Source: Triatoma infestans (Eukaryota; Arthropoda; Insecta; Hemiptera; Reduviidae). Taken from it: a DNA stretch of 64,000 bases. This document shows, one piece after another, positions 56,701 to 64,000 of the stretch (positions within the stretch are counted from its first letter, which is position 1; every line of letters starts with the position of its first letter). A program made the position numbers and the translations under genes. The notes under the pieces were generated by a model. The model was not told the origin of the DNA. It saw only the letters and a program-made list of their open reading frames with translations, and made no database searches. Location of the stretch: NCBI GenBank assembly GCA_011037195.1, contig JAAEAF010002491.1, forward strand, positions 102,356 to 166,355, in the 5' to 3' direction.

Positions 56701-57613
56701 CCGTTACTATTCGGTGTTGAACTAGACTGGTGCAGGGCAACCTCCCTTCAGTCTGGGCATCCATTACGTCCCTATATTCCAGTAGTAAGCGCAGAAGGCA
56801 TTGTCTTGGCTCCTCCGCTAGAGGACTTAGTTTCTCCCGCACTTCCTCTTCAAATTTCCCCCCCGATCCTCCGATTATCCCAATTGGTATGCCTTCGGCG
56901 TTCGTGGCCCCCTCGTTCCCATTGGGGCCTTCTAAGGTAGGATTGGTCAATTCCACCGGGTTATGCACTTCCGCGTCCGTACTTGTTCCTGGGAGCGCCA
57001 CCGTCCGGACATGCTCCGGTGGTTCGCGTTCAGGTTGGGGGATTTGCCGTCTTTGCCTCCGTCTTCGTCGTCCCCTCCTACGTTTCTTAGGCGCTACCCA
57101 TAACACCCTCGTTTCCCCTCCCACGGCTCCACGTGCGAAATCAATGACCACCCCTAGTCTTCGCAGTAAGTCCAACCCCAATATGCCGTCCAACTCCATT
57201 TCTAATTCGGCTATGAACACGACGTGGTCTATGTCCTTCCCCTTCCATGTGCAAGTCACCCTCTGCTGGCCCTGAATATTTAACATGTTTCCAGTCACTC
57301 CCTTAGCCGCGATTCCGCTGGCTTCTATTGGCACATCACTTACCGGGTGTCTTAGTATGGTGATCCCGGAGCCCGTGTCCACTAGTAACCGTCGCGGATC
57401 ATTATTCATCCCCACCATGACCTCTAAGCCTCCCCCTCCCGACGATACTATACTTGTGATTATAAAACTGCCCCGTGAGTTTATCGATCTGACGCCGGGG
57501 CCTTTGTCAGATCGGCCCCATTTGGGGATCCGGGTTCGGTTCTGGCTATCCTCCCGCCCGTATCTCTCCCGCACCACCGGGCCAAATGGCCTTGCTGCCC
57601 ACAGGCATAACAA
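53780..57613 (-). CDS. pol: Pol polyprotein: protease, reverse transcriptase, RNase H, integrase
   Basis: 1277 codons from the first Met, though translation probably enters by -1 frameshift from gag at about residue 31. Protease: LLVDTGSG (D79). RT: FCTDFRALN (about 367), IDLASGYHQ (D405), catalytic YLDD (467-470). RNase H: D616, E655, D682, D725. Integrase: zinc-binding H802/H809/C839/C842, catalytic D871, D931, E967 (the D,D-35-E spacing exactly), then a GPY module (WEGPY, 1103-1107) and HINRLKP. A basic patch (KKRRRGRRRRRQRR, 176-189) sits between PR and RT, and the last ~135 residues are acidic and Pro-rich. Every catalytic residue checked is present. Order and lengths are those of Ty3/gypsy elements. 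Confidence 0.96.
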   Translation of the reverse strand: MLCLWAARPFGPVVRERYGREDSQNRTRIPKWGRSDKGPGVRSINSRGSFIITSIVSSGGGGLEVMVGMNNDPRRLLVDTGSGITILRHPVSDVPIEASGIAAKGVTGNMLNIQGQQRVTCTWKGKDIDHVVFIAELEMELDGILGLDLLRRLGVVIDFARGAVGGETRVLWVAPKKRRRGRRRRRQRRQIPQPEREPPEHVRTVALPGTSTDAEVHNPVELTNPTLEGPNGNEGATNAEGIPIGIIGGSGGKFEEEVREKLSPLAEEPRQCLLRLLLEYRDVMDAQTEGRLPCTSLVQHRIVTGEAIPIARAAYRVPYHLQSEMKTQIKELLQKGVIVPSTSPWAAPVVLVKKKEQPGEEEVKYRFCTDFRALNAVTKADTYPLPNINEILDCLGKSKWFTTIDLASGYHQIEIRPEDREKTGFNTPEGHYEYVRMAFGLSGAPATFQRFMDAVLGDLKGTECYVYLDDVVIFAATEEEHHQRLKHVLQRLREAGLKANLAKCQFMREELVHLGHLVTRSGVRPDPQKVAAIVNYPRPSTVKGIRAFLGLTGYYRRFVRGYAETAKPLTELVKQNTAFEWTPRRVEAFEQLRTALITHPVLRYPDFAKPFILATDASGVALGAVLSQKLNGEEHPVAYASRQLSQAERNYSTTEKELLAMVWGIGQFRWYLYGRRFTVITDHAPLRWTLTVKDPSSRLARWRMRLAEYDYEVIYKAGRKHTNADALSRAVGMVGAVWDNRRERERLARDQRGERWCQTIREKRPEQVVEDTDGIWHLREGAEGQRTMIPSGWRNRVLRECHDQPWAGHPGWRRTLQLVKPKYFWPSLVKDLKEYVTGCDSCARRKSPGGLKAPLEKSYVASEPFEMISMDIVGPLPTTARGNRYLLTCIDHFSRYAEAIPLPEQSAPTIAKSLVKHIITRHGVPQRLLTDQGRNFVSELMKELCRCLGIKKVQTTPYHPQSNGMVERLHRTLVDALSHYVRKDGRDWDTWVPLVLMAYRSIPHAATGYSPNRVIYGREIATPTEWAIPGREETEQGHTLEELTVRLRDVYREVKARSQRAAEEQAQYANRFRGKRTLTAGEYVFLHNPIPGPGVAKKFHKPWEGPYRVARKVTDVTYEIQVAGGRVTTIHINRLKPARKGIPVEPLELADLDQGDPPPPQGSGYPSGSTEGYEQAEILMPPRCPSPEPVDQELTDEESGEEGNVEAPREERSEGESIGEEEDGDWTEGFSTLWPDSPEEREGGGAYERDPDWKPSITPRVPRPRSPYRLRTRVRED

Positions 57614-58443
57614 GGGCCAGGGGCACGCCCCCTAGGTCCGCTCCACCCTGTATTGGTACGGGTAGTGGGTGTGCGGCACTCCCGCGCAAAATGCCCCGGT
57701 CGTCCACATCGGAAGCAACCTAGGCGTCCTTCCGGTCTATCTCCAGCACCTCGGTCTACTTGTTCAGCGACTCCTAAGACGTGGTCTGTGCGATTCATTG
57801 TTTCCTGGGTGGTTCTCTGTTCCACCAGCATGGACCGTTGCACTGCTTGACGCAAGTCTGTTGGTGGCAAGTAGGCTAATAGTTTACCTGCCTCCCCCCG
57901 TATCCCCGCGACAAAAGCTGCCAAAACACGCCTCTCCACTTCCTTTCGTGCCCACTCCTGCTGCTCCTGCCCCTCGGCCTTGACCATCGTTTTTGCCCCT
58001 AAGGTAGTGAGGCGGTCTGCAAAGGCTTGGGCCGACTCCCCTTTCCCTTGCCGGGCCCCCGCCAGTTCCCGAATATAGAAATCCGGTGTTTGGGTATCGC
58101 AGAATCGTTCGGTGAAGGCCTCCTTGAGTGCCTGAAAGGTTGCCCCTGGTGCTACTAGTTCCGGGTGGGCCGATAGGAATGCTGCTGCTGTCCCGGTTAA
58201 TTTGGCCTCACACACCACGATCTTGTCTTCTTCGTCCCCCCTCCCTGTAGCCGCTACTCGTTCCAGTTGGGTGAAAAACCCTTCGACCGATATAGAGCCT
58301 GCTTCCCCGCTCCAGGTCCGTATTAAGTTTTGTATAGTTAAGTCCCTACGTGGTTGGGGTTCCCGGGTTCTCGCAAAAGTCACGTTGGCTGTTTGCAGAG
58401 CCCTGAGTTGGGCCTCTAGCTCCGCTACCCTCGCGTCTGCCAT
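57481..58443 (-). CDS. gag: Gag: capsid/nucleocapsid polyprotein
   Basis: 320 codons. The N-terminus is helical and heptad-like (VAELEAQLRALQ). The middle resembles retrotransposon Gag capsid domains (LTGTAAAFLSAHPE...FQALKEAFTERF at about 82-114; FADRLTTLGAK at 141). The C-terminus has two CCHC zinc knuckles: C243-x2-C246-x4-H251-x4-C256 and C278-x2-C281-x4-H286-x4-C291, which bind the genomic RNA. The last 133 nt overlap pol in the -1 frame. The start codon lies 18 nt downstream of the predicted primer-binding site. No breaks were seen. Confidence 0.94.
   Translation of the reverse strand: MADARVAELEAQLRALQTANVTFARTREPQPRRDLTIQNLIRTWSGEAGSISVEGFFTQLERVAATGRGDEEDKIVVCEAKLTGTAAAFLSAHPELVAPGATFQALKEAFTERFCDTQTPDFYIRELAGARQGKGESAQAFADRLTTLGAKTMVKAEGQEQQEWARKEVERRVLAAFVAGIRGEAGKLLAYLPPTDLRQAVQRSMLVEQRTTQETMNRTDHVLGVAEQVDRGAGDRPEGRLGCFRCGRPGHFARECRTPTTRTNTGWSGPRGRAPGPCYACGQQGHLARWCGRDTGGRIARTEPGSPNGADLTKAPASDR
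57485..57526 (-). promoter_or_regulatory. -1 programmed frameshift signal: CCCAAAT plus hairpin/pseudoknot
   Basis: In the gag frame the minus strand reads C CCA AAT (57526-57520), a canonical X XXY YYZ slippery heptamer. Slipping back one base gives CCC AAA and leads straight into the pol frame. Five nucleotides downstream CGATCTGAC (57514-57506) pairs perfectly with GTCAGATCG (57493-57485). In addition GGGGCC (57519-57514) pairs with GGCCCC (57502-57497) in an interleaved order, the arrangement of an H-type pseudoknot. The signal ends one base before the gag stop codon (57483-57481). Confidence 0.88.
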
Positions 58444-58461
58444 GTCTCATAGAATTTAGGG

Positions 58462-58479
58462 TCTTGAGTTCGGGCGCCA
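58462..58479 (-). promoter_or_regulatory. Primer-binding site (tRNA-Lys-like 3' end)
   Basis: Two bases inside the 5' LTR boundary, the minus strand reads TGGCGCCCGAACTCAAGA, complementary to a tRNA ending in ...TTCGGGCG-CCA. Its first 12 bases equal those of retroviral Lys-type sites. The exact tRNA is not certain from memory. Confidence 0.8.
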
Positions 58480-58481
58480 AA

Positions 58482-59428
58482 TGTAGGGGGTGGCGAATAG
58501 ATAAAGAGAGCACGAGGGGGGGTGCTACTCACCTGCGGCTGCTACTGGATCGGTGGTAGGGCTATACCAGGACACAAGAAAAAAAAGAAACCTCTACTCA
58601 TGGGTGTAGCATAATTTATTAAAGACCAGGTTTTCCCTGTTTGCAATCCCCTCCCTTACAATAATTTACTCCCCATGACAGCTTAACAAAAGAGGATACA
58701 TGTATTAAATTTCATAATAGGCTTGTACTATCTTACGCCTAGTAGACGACTATTATGGTGCACCAATTAGTTAAAATATTGAATTATAGAAAATACGAAA
58801 ATCTTAATACTAGTAAACCTGCTAGGATATCGACTCTACTCAGCTAATTAACTATTAATAGAGAAAGAAAAATACAATATAAAAAATACCAAAATCTTAG
58901 TACTAGTAATCCTGCTATGATATCTACTCTACTCAGCTAATTAACTATTAATAAAGAAGGAAAAATACAATATAAAAATACCAAAAATCTTAATACTAGT
59001 AACCATGCTATTATATCTGCTCTACTTTACAAAACTAATAGACTATCCATAAAGAAAGAAAGAAACCAAAAAAAATAATACAATATAAAAATATAGGATA
59101 TATATATATTATGTATATACACTGCGCCGGGACCGGAACTATAATAAGTGTTAGTATTTGCATGTACATATATCTGTCTCACTCACCTACTATGCTTATA
59201 ATTACTACTACACTGTACCACATCGCTACTAGAACTCAACTCTATTCACTCTCAATAGCAACTGACTGCTCACTGTTCACTTCTGCATTGTCTCTAGTTG
59301 TACTTTTATTTTTCTTTTCTTGCAACCTCAGCATTCCCACGCTCGCTGCTCGGCGCGTCTGCTGTTCTATTTAATAATGACATCAAATGAATTATACAAT
59401 CATAATTTTAGTTTTCCGGCCCCTTACA
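58482..59428 (-). repeat. 5' LTR, 947 bp
   Basis: The same sequence as the 3' LTR with TG...CA tips. The two extra bases are single-A insertions (about 58885 and 58985). A minus-strand AATAAA lies at 58620-58615. As the 5' LTR it should hold the promoter, but I could not single out a convincing TATA or initiator among the TA-rich candidates (59096-59110). Confidence 0.95.
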
Positions 59429-59433
59429 GGTAA
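59429..59433. repeat. Target site duplication, right copy (GGTAA)
   Basis: Pairs with 50921-50925. Confidence 0.92.
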
Positions 59434-59920
59434 GTTTGAAATCACTTTTGTCCCCTGAATAACCTACATAAAAACTTGGAGCTATATTGCAATAGGCTTC
59501 TCCAGGGAGGCTTGCCTTCAATGCCAAAGCAACACTGGCAAGACAAAAGTGGTTAGAACAGAAGCGGTGGCCTACTTCCTTCACCATCTTCCATGCTAAT
59601 GGCTATAAATAGTGGGCGTGGTTTAATCTAACCTTCCATATGATAAACATGGTTTCTAACGACATTCACATGCGCTATCTGTCATTTACAACCATGTTAT
59701 CTGACATTTGCATTCGCATATATAAACTTTATTTTTTTACTGACGCATTCAGATAAGAGCGAATGCCCAAAAAACGGTCGATGAAATAGAAAATATTATT
59801 ATTATTATTTTTTTTTTTATAAAAACGTTGCAGTAGAAGAAATAGAGCAAAAAGAATAACTCATAATTTAAAGTTTCAATTGAAATGGTAGAAAAAAATA
59901 TATATATTGATTAAGTGGAT
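59434..59920. other. Host flank without recognisable gene
   Basis: A slightly GC-richer segment (59460-59640) has no recognised product. At about 59770-59790 GCGAATGCCC...ACGGTCGATG is a degenerate subfamily 2 hammerhead-like motif. Confidence 0.45.
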
Positions 59921-59923
59921 GGG

Positions 59924-60090
59924 TCCGCATTGCTGGATAATGGTATTTTATCCGTCGTAGCATGTATATTGCTTTTATTCCTGACCAGTTTCGAATTTTC
60001 ATCCATCGTCAGAGCAAATTCACTAACAATAAAAGCAATATGGATGCTATGACGGATAAAATATCAGATGTTATCCAGCATTGCGGACCC
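59924..60090. repeat. Short inverted repeat with an intact hammerhead-like core
   Basis: The outer arms GGGTCCGCATTGCTGGATAA (left) and the inverse at about 60070-60090 are complementary, as are GTAGCATGTATATTGCTTTT and its partner near 60030-60055. On the minus strand (60018-59983) the core is complete: CTGACGA-T-GGAT-GAAA-ATTC-GAAAC-TGGTC. Confidence 0.7.
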
Positions 60091-60094
60091 ATCC

Positions 60095-60660
60095 ACATAT
60101 TCAAAAAATTATCGATAATTGCCAGTGAGTCGACTCGATTATATCGAATTGCTACCCACCAGCTTACCTATTAAAACTGAGACAACTAATTTAACCACAA
60201 CGAGAAATACATTTTCATATATATTGTTAAATTGTTCATACATTGTTATAATTAATTTTATTTTTATTGTTTAGTTTATTTTTCTTATTACTTATTTATT
60301 TATAATTTATTTTAAGTTAATCGGTGGTTAAATTAGATTCCTCGCTTTTTTATAATAGCTAAGAAATCTATAATGATCTCCGAAGACAACTTTGATAATA
60401 CTCTGGGATATTTGTCATTAATAAAGAAATCGAATTTAATTCTGAGAATAAACACCTGAACACCTAACTAAAGGCCATGCACTTGAAAATTTCGTCTCTC
60501 GGAGGGGGAGGTAATTTACACATTTTTCACCTATTCCATATTTTTTTTAAGTTTTAATTATATACTATTTTCTAATGTCTAATCATAATTAATAATAATT
60601 CCATTTTGTCATTAAACACACACCCATAATAATATAACTTTATAACCTACCGCACATATA
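60095..60660. other. AT-rich stretch without recognisable gene
   Basis: Nothing recognised apart from AT-rich runs. Confidence 0.5.
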
Positions 60661-60664
60661 TATA

Positions 60665-60820
60665 CAACCAACAAATCAACAAGTGTGAGTGTAACAGAAA
60701 CATTACGTTAAAGTGAACTCTCTACATGAACTTGGTGAATTTGCTCTGACGATGGGATGAAAATTCGAAACCGGTCAGGAATAAATGGAATATCCATGCT
60801 ATGACGGATAAAATATCAAA
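60665..60820 (+). repeat. Hammerhead-like motif repeat, subfamily 1, full core
   Basis: AACTTGGTGAATTTGCT leads into CTGACGA-T-GGGAT-GAAA-ATTC-GAAAC-CGGTC-AG (60745-60778), followed by the family tail ATGCTATGACGGATAAAATA. Upstream TCTAATCATAATT and AACAAGTGTGAGT match the 44.6-45.3 kb foldback arms, so this is a single-armed copy. Confidence 0.7.
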
Positions 60821-61204
60821 TACATATATATATATAATGTATGGATACATATAAGTAGGGATAGAAAAATAAGAAATATTTCTGTAAAAAAAAAAAAAAG
60901 CTAGGTAGTAATACTGTTCCTAGATAAATAGTAGTTTTTGGTTTTCGTAGTTGGCCAAGTAAATTTGTCACAACAATCTGTGTGATATAATACTTTAATG
61001 TTTAAAGGTGTTTCTTAACAAAGGTGTATCCTGACATAACAAGGTTTTATATTCAAAGGTGTTAGTTTTGTAATTAGAAGTGTTTGAATAAACTAAGAAC
61101 TAAAAGGAAATTGTGTATAAATATAATAATACAATTTTACTTACACACACTCATGTGTATGTAACTGTGATAATAATCACGGCTCTACAGCCCATTACTG
61201 AGCC

Positions 61205-62414
61205 TTGGCGTATGAACTAATAATAATAATACACTTTATTTAAAAGAAAATATTACATTCATAAATAAGTAAATTAGTATTACATAGCATGGCATGAAGC
61301 CGTCTGCCAGAGTTTGGTTATTAATTATACATAAAAAGAAAAGCAAAATTGCATATAACAAAGAAAATTACTATTTTGCTATTACTATTTTATTATAATT
61401 ATTAATTATGAAATTGTAGGTATTAATGATTTGTTTTATTTCTATAATCTAGAGATTGTTGAACAAATTTTACAAAAACAAGGCAATCAGTTATATTGGA
61501 GAGGTAAGAAATAACAAACTGTGATGAAAGTGAACCCATTCTAAAGTGTAATTGACGAATATGAGCCAGTGCAGAACATTGACATAAAAAGTGGAACATA
61601 TCCTCTCGTTCATTTAGATTACATAAGTGGCACCGCTCTTTATCCGGGTCTTTATTGCACCATGGAACACAATTTAGATTGAGTAATTCACCACTTATTT
61701 TAAACAATAGACTCAAATCTTTAAGATTAACCTCTACATTTAGACCAACATTGTATGTAGAGAGATTCCTATTAGTATCCAACAGCTCTTTATAAAGAAG
61801 GAAACGATCAGACTTCAGAGCACGACTCACAGACTCCTCCCGATCACTTGTTCTGATTTTCTCTAGCAAAGACTGAAGCATAAGTTTTCCAGTCTGATAA
61901 ATTATCTAGACTAAAACTGAATTCTATTGAGTATTTTTGCAAAAGATCCGACCAGCATTTAAACCATAGAATATTCTTTTTAACAACTTCTGAGGCTACA
62001 ATCTTCGTTAAACGGGAATCAGGAGAAGAAAGAATTTTAGTGCAATATTTAATATGAAGACTTAATGTGAAGAAAAAAAACTGTGTTGATGGAGCCCTCA
62101 AGATGAATTATGTAGTTAGGAGTAAAACTGGGCAAAGCAAACACTTTTTTAACAAAATATCTTTGAAATTTCTCTATTTCTTCATAACGCTGGTAGCCCC
62201 AGACTTGGGCAGCATAACATAATATTGACCGCTGTACAGTGTTGAAGACTTGATATTTGGATTTTAATGGAACTTGATTGTGAAAGAGAAAGCGGGACCA
62301 GACCCTATTCAGCCCTAACTTAGCTTGTGATATTTTGTCATTCAAGTGATGACGAAAGGCAAGGCGAGATGTTAAAAAGGCGTATGAACTATATATACAT
62401 ATAAACGGAAACAC
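61205..62414 (-). mobile_element. CR1/jockey-like LINE relic, three frames
   Basis: On the minus strand the protein runs through three frames. 62414-62049 has FRHHLNDKISQAKLGLNRVW and QRSILCYAAQVWGYQRYEEI, 62101-61844 a middle region, and 61881-61423 the C-terminus with a zinc-knuckle-like CHLCNLNEREDMFHFLCQC. This is the thumb and C-terminal part of ORF2. RT core and endonuclease are missing. The 3' end carries ATAAAGTGT followed by (ATT)n (about 61205-61222). It belongs to the same family as 36380-38400. Confidence 0.8.
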
Positions 62415-62950
62415 ACTTACATAGACAGACGTTTGTAGCTAAAATTATTTTTCTTTTATTATCCGCTTATAAAAGATAAAAGATACGATCTATATTTAAC
62501 TTCAAATATTCACATCTCCATAAATCCTTTATCTTCAGAAGAACAAACTGTAATAAAATCAGCATCCATTCTTATTTCCTCACCTACAATAACTTTTATC
62601 AGCAAATTTTTACTTCAATTTTTCTATAAATTATTTTCTAGTGAGCGCTATTTTTTTAATTAAAATCCATGATCTAAAATCTTAAAATAATTCTTTTTTA
62701 AAAAATTAGGGTATCTTGATTATTTGGAAGCAAATCCTGTGAGTGAATCGATGTTTTGATGAGTGATCGATGAATGATGATTTTGTGAGAAAATCAAGTG
62801 TTTTTATATATATATATATAACTTCTGTAAATATATATAAATCCTTTTTTTACAGATTAATAAATCTGCTATGTAACACTCAAACGACTTTCTCTCATTG
62901 CAGTTAATAATGGCTTACCATAAAATAAATGATAGAAGTTAAACATATGG
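62415..62950. other. AT-rich stretch
   Basis: This has a TA run at about 62806-62821 and, at 62865-62905, a family A terminus-like piece (CTGCTATGTAACACTCAAAC, GACTTTCTCTCATTGCAG). Confidence 0.5.
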
Positions 62951-63039
62951 CACCGCCCTCTGTCTCAAATCAACAAAGCTTGTATAGTTCGACAAGTTAG
63001 GAAAAAATATTTTGGGCAGGGCTAATAGATATTATACTT

Positions 63040-63790
63040 TTTGGTGAACCAATAAAAATTGTTGGTAAACCAAAAATATTATATACAGATGGATTAAAAG
63101 ACCAGCAGGGTTGTGGTGCCGCAATAGGAAATATAAGTTTGGTCTACCTACTAGAGGTAGCATATATGTTGCAGAACTCTATGCAACTTACATGACCCTA
63201 AGTGCTGTAGAAGAGACTCGGGGCAAAGTTGTTGTGTGTTCGGATTCAAACAGCGCCCTACAATCTCTGAAGCATATATACTCTAAGCAACAGATTGTCC
63301 AGGACATTCACACATTGCTCTACAATTTGGAAAGAGAAGGAACAAATGTCTGGGTACCCGCTCACTCGGGAATTCCCGGTAGCACCGATGCCGACCTAGC
63401 GGCGAAAGAGGCCGCTAAGATGGCTATAACCATAGAAAGGAGCTCGCCAACAGACGTGGTGAAGCAAATAAAACGTCATATATATGAATCCTGGCAGAAT
63501 GAATGGTCGTCAGTAACGAACAATAAGTTAAGAACCATTAAAACAGTGGTTAAAGCTTGAAACTCTTCAACGCGGGGTAACCGTAGTGAAGAGGTAGTAG
63601 TTACTCGCCTAAGGATTGGCCATACCCGCTTAACCCATGGTTACCTCATATGCAGAAGAAATCCTCCCATATGCAAGGCATGTAATGTACCATCAACATA
63701 TAATGGTGGACTGTCCACTATATGGACAAAGTAGACAGCATAACAGTATTCCAGATACAATGGAAGAGGCCTTGACGACTACCCGATTAG
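63040..63790 (+). pseudogene. I-clade-like LINE RNase H and C-terminal relic
   Basis: The plus strand begins ILYTDGLKDQQGCGAAIG (63075-63130, first RNase H Asp), shifts frame, then continues 63111-63560 with IYVAELYATYMTL (Glu), VVVCSDSNSALQSL (Asp) and WVPAHSGIPGSTDADLAAKEA (His and final Asp). All four acidic active-site positions are visible. A stop near 63558 is followed in another frame by VVVTRLRIGHTRLTHGYL and a broken zinc knuckle (to about 63700). Upstream RT is missing. Confidence 0.85.
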
Positions 63791-63865
63791 AATAGATAGT
63801 ATAATTATATTTTTAATAGAAACCAATTAATTAACAGCATTTAGAAATAGTAAATAATATATAGA

Positions 63866-64000
63866 AATAATATAGTCAGAGCAAATTCAACAAGTTCGTG
63901 TAGAAAGTTCATTTCAACGTAGTGTTTTTGTTACACTCACACTTGTTAGGTTGTTGATTGTCTATATGTGCGGAAGGTTATAAGGTTATGTTACTATGTG
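63866..64000 (-). repeat. Arm of the hammerhead-like foldback family, cut by the window end
   Basis: GTCAGAGCAAATTCAACAAG, TCACACTTGTTAGGTTGT and GGTTATAAGGTTATGTTAC match the arm at 44600-44740 in the same orientation. The hammerhead-like core is truncated after CTCTGAC, so only its 5' part remains, and the right end lies beyond the window. Confidence 0.65.

Larger units (their letters stand above)
50926..59428 (-). mobile_element. Complete env-carrying Ty3/gypsy-class retrotransposon (errantivirus-like), 8503 bp
   Basis: Full structure on the minus strand: 5' LTR 59428-58482, primer-binding site, gag, pol, env, polypurine tract, 3' LTR 51870-50926, with a 5-bp GGTAA duplication. RT and integrase order within pol (PR-RT-RH-IN) is that of Metaviridae. 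Env has the furin-site/fusion-peptide plan of insect errantivirus and baculovirus F-type proteins. All three frames are open over lengths normal for such elements. The coding part is clearly richer in G+C than the host DNA. Four differences between the LTRs point to a recent insertion. Whether it is still active or infectious cannot be told from sequence. Confidence 0.95.

Noticed and set aside
53731..58459. Several plus-strand frames of 60-181 codons opposite gag, pol and env
   Set aside because: They are shadows of the GC-rich minus-strand genes, with no domains and proline/serine/arginine-rich composition.

Overview
This window looks like intergenic or intronic DNA from an animal nuclear genome, most likely an arthropod and possibly a hemipteran insect (low confidence; inferred from repeat style only). 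It is AT-rich and full of microsatellites, tRNA-derived SINEs, 5'-truncated LINEs, mariner-like and Harbinger-like DNA transposons and solo LTRs. I see no convincing single-copy host gene. The only intact long reading frames belong to one retroelement. One assembly gap (N-run) lies at 30408-31348.

Layout. 1-30 kb: AT-rich DNA packed with a dominant non-coding repeat (family A, about 0.95-1.05 kb, rich in the 9-mer ACCGGAAGT), two further dispersed repeats (families B and C), three SINEs, a degraded mariner-like element (11.5-12.9 kb), a Harbinger-type MITE with TTA target duplications (17184-17931), a relic of what I take to be a multicopy arthropod gene family (25.1-25.6 kb) and a LINE tail with a perfect 12-bp target duplication (26041-26605). 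31-46 kb: a family A cluster, a CR1/jockey-like LINE (36.4-38.4 kb) cleanly split by an RTE-like LINE (37422-38282), a second mariner-like relic split by a SINE, another LINE (40.66-41.70 kb), a solo LTR (43266-43670) and a long foldback (44.56-45.27 kb). 46.3-50.8 kb: one family A copy interrupted first by an R1-like LINE and then by an RNase H-bearing LINE tail.

50926-59428 is the centrepiece: a complete Ty3/gypsy-class element on the minus strand carrying env (errantivirus-like). It has 945/947-bp LTRs with four visible differences, a GGTAA target duplication, a primer-binding site next to the 5' LTR, and intact gag, pol and env. Gag and pol overlap in the -1 relation. The overlap contains a textbook slippery heptamer (CCCAAAT), followed by two interleaved perfect stems that can form a hairpin or an H-type pseudoknot. 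Env starts just after a splice-acceptor-like site. Gag, Gag-Pol and spliced Env would together make an element able to copy itself and perhaps to bud or fuse.

59.4-64 kb returns to repeats: two more hammerhead-like hairpin repeats, a CR1/jockey-like LINE and an RNase H LINE relic. The least explained signal is a dispersed motif in at least ten places (7.3, 16.7, 18.0, 24.1, 24.2, 44.6, 45.2, 45.6, 60.0 and 60.7 kb). It resembles a type I hammerhead ribozyme core, and its stems I and II differ compensatorily between two subfamilies.
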